A DNA stretch of 64,000 nt from Pezicula radicicola. Lineage: Eukaryota; Ascomycota; Leotiomycetes; Helotiales; Dermateaceae. The position numbers and the translations under genes were made by a program. The notes under the pieces are model-generated. The model was given only the letters and a program-made list of their open reading frames with translations, ran no database searches and was not told the origin of the DNA. Where the stretch lies: the NCBI GenBank assembly GCA_003008705.1, contig PDUO01000024.1, forward strand, positions 623,120 through 687,119, written 5' to 3'. Shown here piece by piece: positions 59,603 through 64,000 of this stretch (within the stretch, counting starts at the first letter, position 1; each line of letters starts with the position of its first letter).

Positions 59603-62311
59603 GCTGGATCTAAGGTCAGGAGAGGATTAGAGCGGCTATTAAAAGTACTTGCTTATTCGTAGAGGACTTCGCTCAATAGAAATATTCTTACAATTTGTAT
59701 TTGTGGTGGGTTGTAGCACTGTTTATTTATATTCGACTAGTGTACGTGAACATTTGATATTCAAAATCAATATAAAGGTACCACAAAAGCTTCTCAACAC
59801 TTTCAACCTTACTCTCGGAGACTATATCTCATCGCCATAGAGTAAATAGATCAGACCAGGCCAAGAAAAGCGAATAAGAGCACATGAATGCCAATAACAA
59901 CAACACCAACCCCATCAACCTCAGCAGAGCAAGAACAGGGGGAAGAGAACACCGAGACGAGCATCAGAAATGCAAGCCAAAGAATGATAATCAAGACGAA
60001 AGTACAAATAAGAACCTATTTATTTTGAATATTGCTAGGTCTTTGAATGCAAAACAAAATTACTCTCTCTACTATATAATATCTCTAAATATTTAACTCT
60101 ATAAACCTACTGTTATATCACACTTTGTTGTCAATCAATTCAAAAGAATTCCAACAGAAAATCCCGCAGTTTGCAAGTGAGGAATCAGGACTGTCCTTAC
60201 ATTTAAAGGATAACAGTGCCTGAGAATTTGATATATCTATCCTTCTTAATATATTATGTAAATTTTCAAACCATATAATTCACATAACTAAAATCTATAG
60301 ATTTTAAAATAGAAGTTAATTGAGGGGGGGAATCAAATTATCTTACCCCCTTATTCAGAGGGAATTTCTACACTATATATATACAAGAAATAAGTATCGC
60401 AAAGGCCTTGTTTTCCATATATACTAATTGAGCTAATTTTTTTTGGATGTTAAAATTATTACAAGCTATCAGTGCACTGATCTTCCACATATTAGAGGTC
60501 ATGGCGAGCGGCAGTGGAAATGAGGTTATACTGGTCGTACCGTACACGTGATTCGTGGCTGATACTTTCTTGTGGTGGGTTTAGTGTTGGTTTAGTGTTA
60601 TAGTATCAGGTACATAGAAAAAATACCTTGATTGTTTAAAGCTAATGTTTGTATAGAAGTCTTTCTTGATAATTTAAGTTTTACTGTCTTATTTTATAAT
60701 AGAGATATATTTAGAAAGGTAGATTAAGGCTGAGATGAGGTGAATACTATTTAACTTAAATTCTTAGATAAGATAAGACTTGTCTATTTGAAGTACTACT
60801 AGGTACTTGAAATCTAAAAGGGAAGTATATAAATGACTGCTATTTAACATCTTGAAGTGTTTAACTCTAGAAGCATGCTGTTATATTCTTGTTAATTTAT
60901 CTATTTACTAAAAGTATAGAATAGAAAATTCTATACTTTATAAGTAAGGGGATGCGCTACTTAGTGATATTCTAGGGGTTTTGTTGCGTAGATAAATAAG
61001 TACTTGATTCTGTTTGTGTTTTAGAAGTTTCTTATGTTGTGATTTCTGGTTTCTAGGGTTGTTAGGATTATGTATAGAGTAGGTATTTAGTAGAGTAGAT
61101 ATAGTGATGAAGAACGTAGTAAGGCATAGTAAAAGAAGTAATAGTAGGCTACTTAAGGAATGTACTTTGCATTTTCTATTTGTAGTAGAATTGTCTTCTA
61201 TTTATTATTTAATCGCTGTCTGTAAAGTAGAAGCTAGTATTTTAGACTTTTGTAACAATTCAACTTTACGACTATATAAAACAGAAAACAAGAAATTAGC
61301 CATAGAGAAAGAGATCTTAAAGCACCTAAAGAAATAGAGATAAATGCAACTCGGATGTGTTAATGTACGAGACCTACGGATTCTTAATAAGAGTAAAGCG
61401 TTATGTTACAAGAGAACTTCTCTCTTAGTTGCTAACTTGAATTCGCAAATAAGATAATCTCTATTTTAAATAACTTAGAGCTTCTGTAATGCTACAAATT
61501 TCTATAATAGTATTATCCTCTCTATAATAGAGAACTTATAAAATTGAAAGTCTAAAACTTGTGTTGTTATACTATCCCTAGTTGTTAATTTATTACAGAA
61601 AAATTTAATTGAAAAATCAAAACTTTATATTATATTAAGTAGAATATATATTCTTGCACCTAAGACTACAACTGATTAATTCCATAGAGTATTGTGAGAT
61701 ATATCGAACTAGGTAGTAGTCTCTCTACGAAAATGCCGAAATCTCGGGCACACGACGATAGCATTACCAAGCATCTACCATACCTTCCCTTCCTTCAAGT
61801 ATATACAACTGCTCAGCTCATTTTCTACTAAAAACTTTCTCAAGAAAACTCTCTACTTATCAATTCCAAAGAGAAGTTATCGCTTCCCATTCGTACGAGC
61901 ATCTCTTATGATACCTCGTCAATTAACATTGTCAAGGAGAAGCCGACTCATATCTCTAATACCTTGACCAAAGTAGAGACTTCAAGCATGAGGCATTAGA
62001 CTCAGGTAAAAGGCGGGCGGAAAATGGTGGATTTATGTACCACTCAAACCTGGGATTTTTCAATCCCGTTGTTGTCAAAGAGTGCTCTGTTGTCAATGTA
62101 TACTAATTTAGGGAATTCAAAGAAAGAAAATCTTTAATTTAAGAGAGTTTCCTTGCTTTGATATGCAAATTCTTGAATTTACGCATCAATAATTATAGTT
62201 ATTCATAATGTGCGAAGAGTGATATTCCACTCTCTTCAGCAGACTCTATCTCCATTGACTTCTCGCACTGTGCGGTGCGCTCTAAGGTTTCTTGGTAGGG
62301 ATGATTTGTTT
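59603..62311. other. AT-rich gene-free block
   Basis: Mostly strongly AT-rich from 60.1 to 61.7 kb with stops in all frames, as expected for a decayed repeat. A 77-codon + frame at 61104-61337 is Lys- and Leu-rich and has no domain I recognise. No RNA gene is seen. Confidence 0.5.
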
Positions 62312-62440
62312 GAGTCGCTAAGTTGTATTTGGTCGCTAGGTTGAATTGAGTCGCTGTGTCAAAATGAGTCGCTGTGTCGAAGTGAGTCGCTGTGTCGAAG
62401 TGAGTCGCTATTATGAAGTGAGTCGGAAATGTGTCGCTTA
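62312..62440. repeat. 18-bp minisatellite
   Basis: Tandem copies of an 18-bp unit, GAGTCGCTGTGTCGAAGT. Two adjacent perfect copies are at 62366-62383 and 62384-62401. One copy with two changes is at 62348-62365 and one with several changes at 62402-62419, with looser copies on either side. Related degenerate words (GTCGCTGGGTTAGTTTGAG) recur near 62730, so the array was probably longer. Confidence 0.75.
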
Positions 62441-63163
62441 AGTGAAATCTGGTGAGCGATAGGAGAAAAGATGTCTTTATTTGGATGCAACTAACTGAGT
62501 AAACGCCTCAGGAACACTAGAGCTAAGATGGTTATTTCCTTCCTTATCACTATCTGTAACTAAGCTCTCAATACTTAGTGTAACACTCGGTAGAATAGCA
62601 GCAACAGGTTGAATTGTTAAACATATAAAGTGTGATAATGTGTTGTAGGCTTAAGGTGTTCTTGACAATAATTTGTTTGAGTTACTGTGTTAATCTGAAT
62701 TGCTGGGTCAGAGTGAATCACTAAAGTGAATTAGGTCGCTGGGTTAGTTTGAGTGGCTGACTTTATTTAAGTCGTCACTTTTCACACTTAAAGTTAAAAA
62801 TCAAGTTAGACATTGGCAATCAAGCGTTTTAATAAAGCCCTTAGTCTTTTTCATTCAAAGATGTGTTTAATAAGCTTAGCAAGAAGCCTTGTTAGGTGAT
62901 CTAGGGTATCCAAATCTATAGAGTCCTCTTATAAATATCACAAATCATGATTTTCTCTTGACTTCCTGGTTTACAAGCTCCTAAGATAATACGCTAAACT
63001 GTTTATTTCGCTTCGCTTTGGATAGGGGCTCGGCTACTGCAACGCTAGTGAATCCACTACGTCGCTTCACCGAAAATGCAGCAAAACACCACAAACGCAA
63101 AATCACAACCACAAATATCAAAAAACAAACCAAGATGGATTCAAAAGCCAAAAGAAATAATAC
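62441..63163. other. Intergenic, no supported gene
   Basis: Spacer between the minisatellite and tRNA-Arg. Open frames at 62981-63260 run across the tRNA on both strands and are shadows of it. Confidence 0.5.
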
Positions 63164-63245
63164 CGACCCAGACGGGACTCGAACCCGCAATCTTTGCCAT
63201 ACAGAATTACCGGAAAGCAACGCCTTACCATTAGGCCACCAGGCC
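63164..63245 (-). tRNA. tRNA-Arg (CCG) with a ~10-nt intron
   Basis: On the minus strand: acceptor GGCCTGG paired with CTGGGTC (including G-T pairs), discriminator G; D arm GCC-TAATGGTAA-GGC; anticodon stem TTGCT/GGCAA; loop TTCCGG plus T with anticodon CCG. A 10-nt intron (TAATTCTGTA) sits after position 37. The T arm is GCGGG-TTCGAGT-CCCGT. The mature length is 72 nt. A T-run follows on the minus strand (complement of AAAA near 63151). Stem pairing is complete apart from wobble pairs. The anticodon depends on this placement of the intron. Confidence 0.88.
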
Positions 63246-64000
63246 ACCTTAGGTATTTGAGTTTAGATTGAATTTCGTTATTTCCTTAGACAAACCTAAC
63301 ATGTTTTCTGTCCGAAGATCTGCCGGACTTGTACTGCATAGTACCTAGTCAAAAATATTATAGCTAGTTATACAGAGTACTAATTACTATTAATGAATAT
63401 AATTATTTAATAGAGAAGAGATGTATATTTTATTTTACTTCGTCTTATAAGAGTATACTATTGTCACGCAATAGATGAAAAACTTACCTAAGTATATTAA
63501 AGATTAATATTTTTATATTATATTGATATTACTACTACAGTAAGGTACTACCAATGTGTCTTAAACAATTTAATAAGTCCAATTTGTCCTTTTCATCATT
63601 TTCCACTGATATTGAACCCTCAGTACATCGTTTCTTAGCAGGTAAAGTGATCTCGCTACAACTCTTCTTTGGCAAACTAGATACCTCTTTTGCACTCATA
63701 GCTTAGATCCAGATGGACCATTGCCTTGATCCTAGACATGGAGGTATACGAGGAATAAATCTCGGATCAGAGGGGCCACCTAAAGTCAATGACAAGATAA
63801 TATCTCCTGCTGATCAAGATCCATTGATACAATACGCCTGCTTGTATGTTGGCCCTGGCATTTCCTAGACTAGCTGCTGACTTTTATCACAGATACCTCG
63901 CTATGGTTCGCAGAAGATTGTGCCAAGGGATCCCACGCCCGAGAGACCCAATATTCGAACAATACTACAACGTCGAAATTACCTGGACTTCTAGTTTAAA
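63246..64000. other. Intergenic to window edge
   Basis: AT-rich to about 63540, then more balanced. A short + frame opens at ATG 63903 and runs off the window end (MVRRRLCQGIPRPRDPIF), too short to identify. Confidence 0.35.

Noticed and set aside
62981..63260. Overlapping open frames of 80-88 codons on both strands
   Set aside because: They lie across the tRNA-Arg gene and have no protein features.
1..64000. CRISPR arrays, bacterial operons or phage genes
   Set aside because: Spliced genes, fungal families and intron-bearing tRNAs show a eukaryotic nuclear contig; no direct-repeat/spacer arrays were seen.

Overview
This is a filamentous ascomycete nuclear contig, and the family content suggests a leotiomycete such as a Sclerotiniaceae member (an inference from protein flavour, not tested). 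The evidence is: spliced genes with short GT-AG introns of 46-99 nt, several with CTAAC-type branch points; HET-domain relics; a Clr5-TPR protein; a fungal phospholipase B; a multicopper oxidase; two tRNA genes with introns; and long AT-rich gene-free blocks of the kind left by repeat-induced point mutation. One ambiguous base lies at 17198.

Layout. 1-5.3 kb is a graveyard of incompatibility-type genes: a kinase-tail plus ZZ-finger fragment, a broken Cys-rich reading frame, and two adjacent degenerate HET relics. 6.8-8.3 kb (-) encodes a secreted protein with two ricin-B-like (carbohydrate-binding) halves. 10.3-12.5 kb (+) encodes a Clr5-TPR protein. 15.0-16.8 kb (-) encodes a membrane-anchored alpha/beta hydrolase-like protein. 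18.0-22.1 kb (+) encodes a 1312-residue fusion of a cholesterol-oxidase-like GMC flavoprotein and an alpha/beta hydrolase. 22.1-26.5 kb is an AT-rich block. 26.6-28.4 kb (-) encodes an amino-acid permease with GATA motifs upstream.

28.5-34.8 kb is rearranged: a diverged duplicated segment, a broken copy of a phospholipase tail, a decayed membrane-protein gene carrying a miniature inverted-repeat element, and a nest of two such elements. 34.8-36.9 kb (-) is an intact secreted phospholipase B. 39.7 kb is tRNA-Tyr. 40.9-43.2 kb (+) is a multicopper oxidase with all copper motifs but damaged coding. 44.2-46.7 kb (+) is a large uncharacterised fungal protein with a HicA-like tail. 49.6-53.1 kb holds coiled-coil genes and one poorly resolved gene. 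55.0-56.4 kb (-) is a STIMATE-family membrane protein. 58.3-59.6 kb (+) is an aldo-keto reductase. 59.6-63.1 kb is AT-rich with an 18-bp minisatellite. 63.2 kb is tRNA-Arg.

There is no obvious biosynthetic cluster or operon-like organisation. The genes read as independent secretory, lipid/sterol, transport and redox functions separated by decayed repeats. The most distinctive items are the GMC-hydrolase fusion with a cysteine in the nucleophile elbow, the nested inverted-repeat elements at 34.1-34.7 kb, and the damaged multicopper oxidase. All exon boundaries were derived by hand from reading frame, GT/AG sites and family conservation, not from transcripts.
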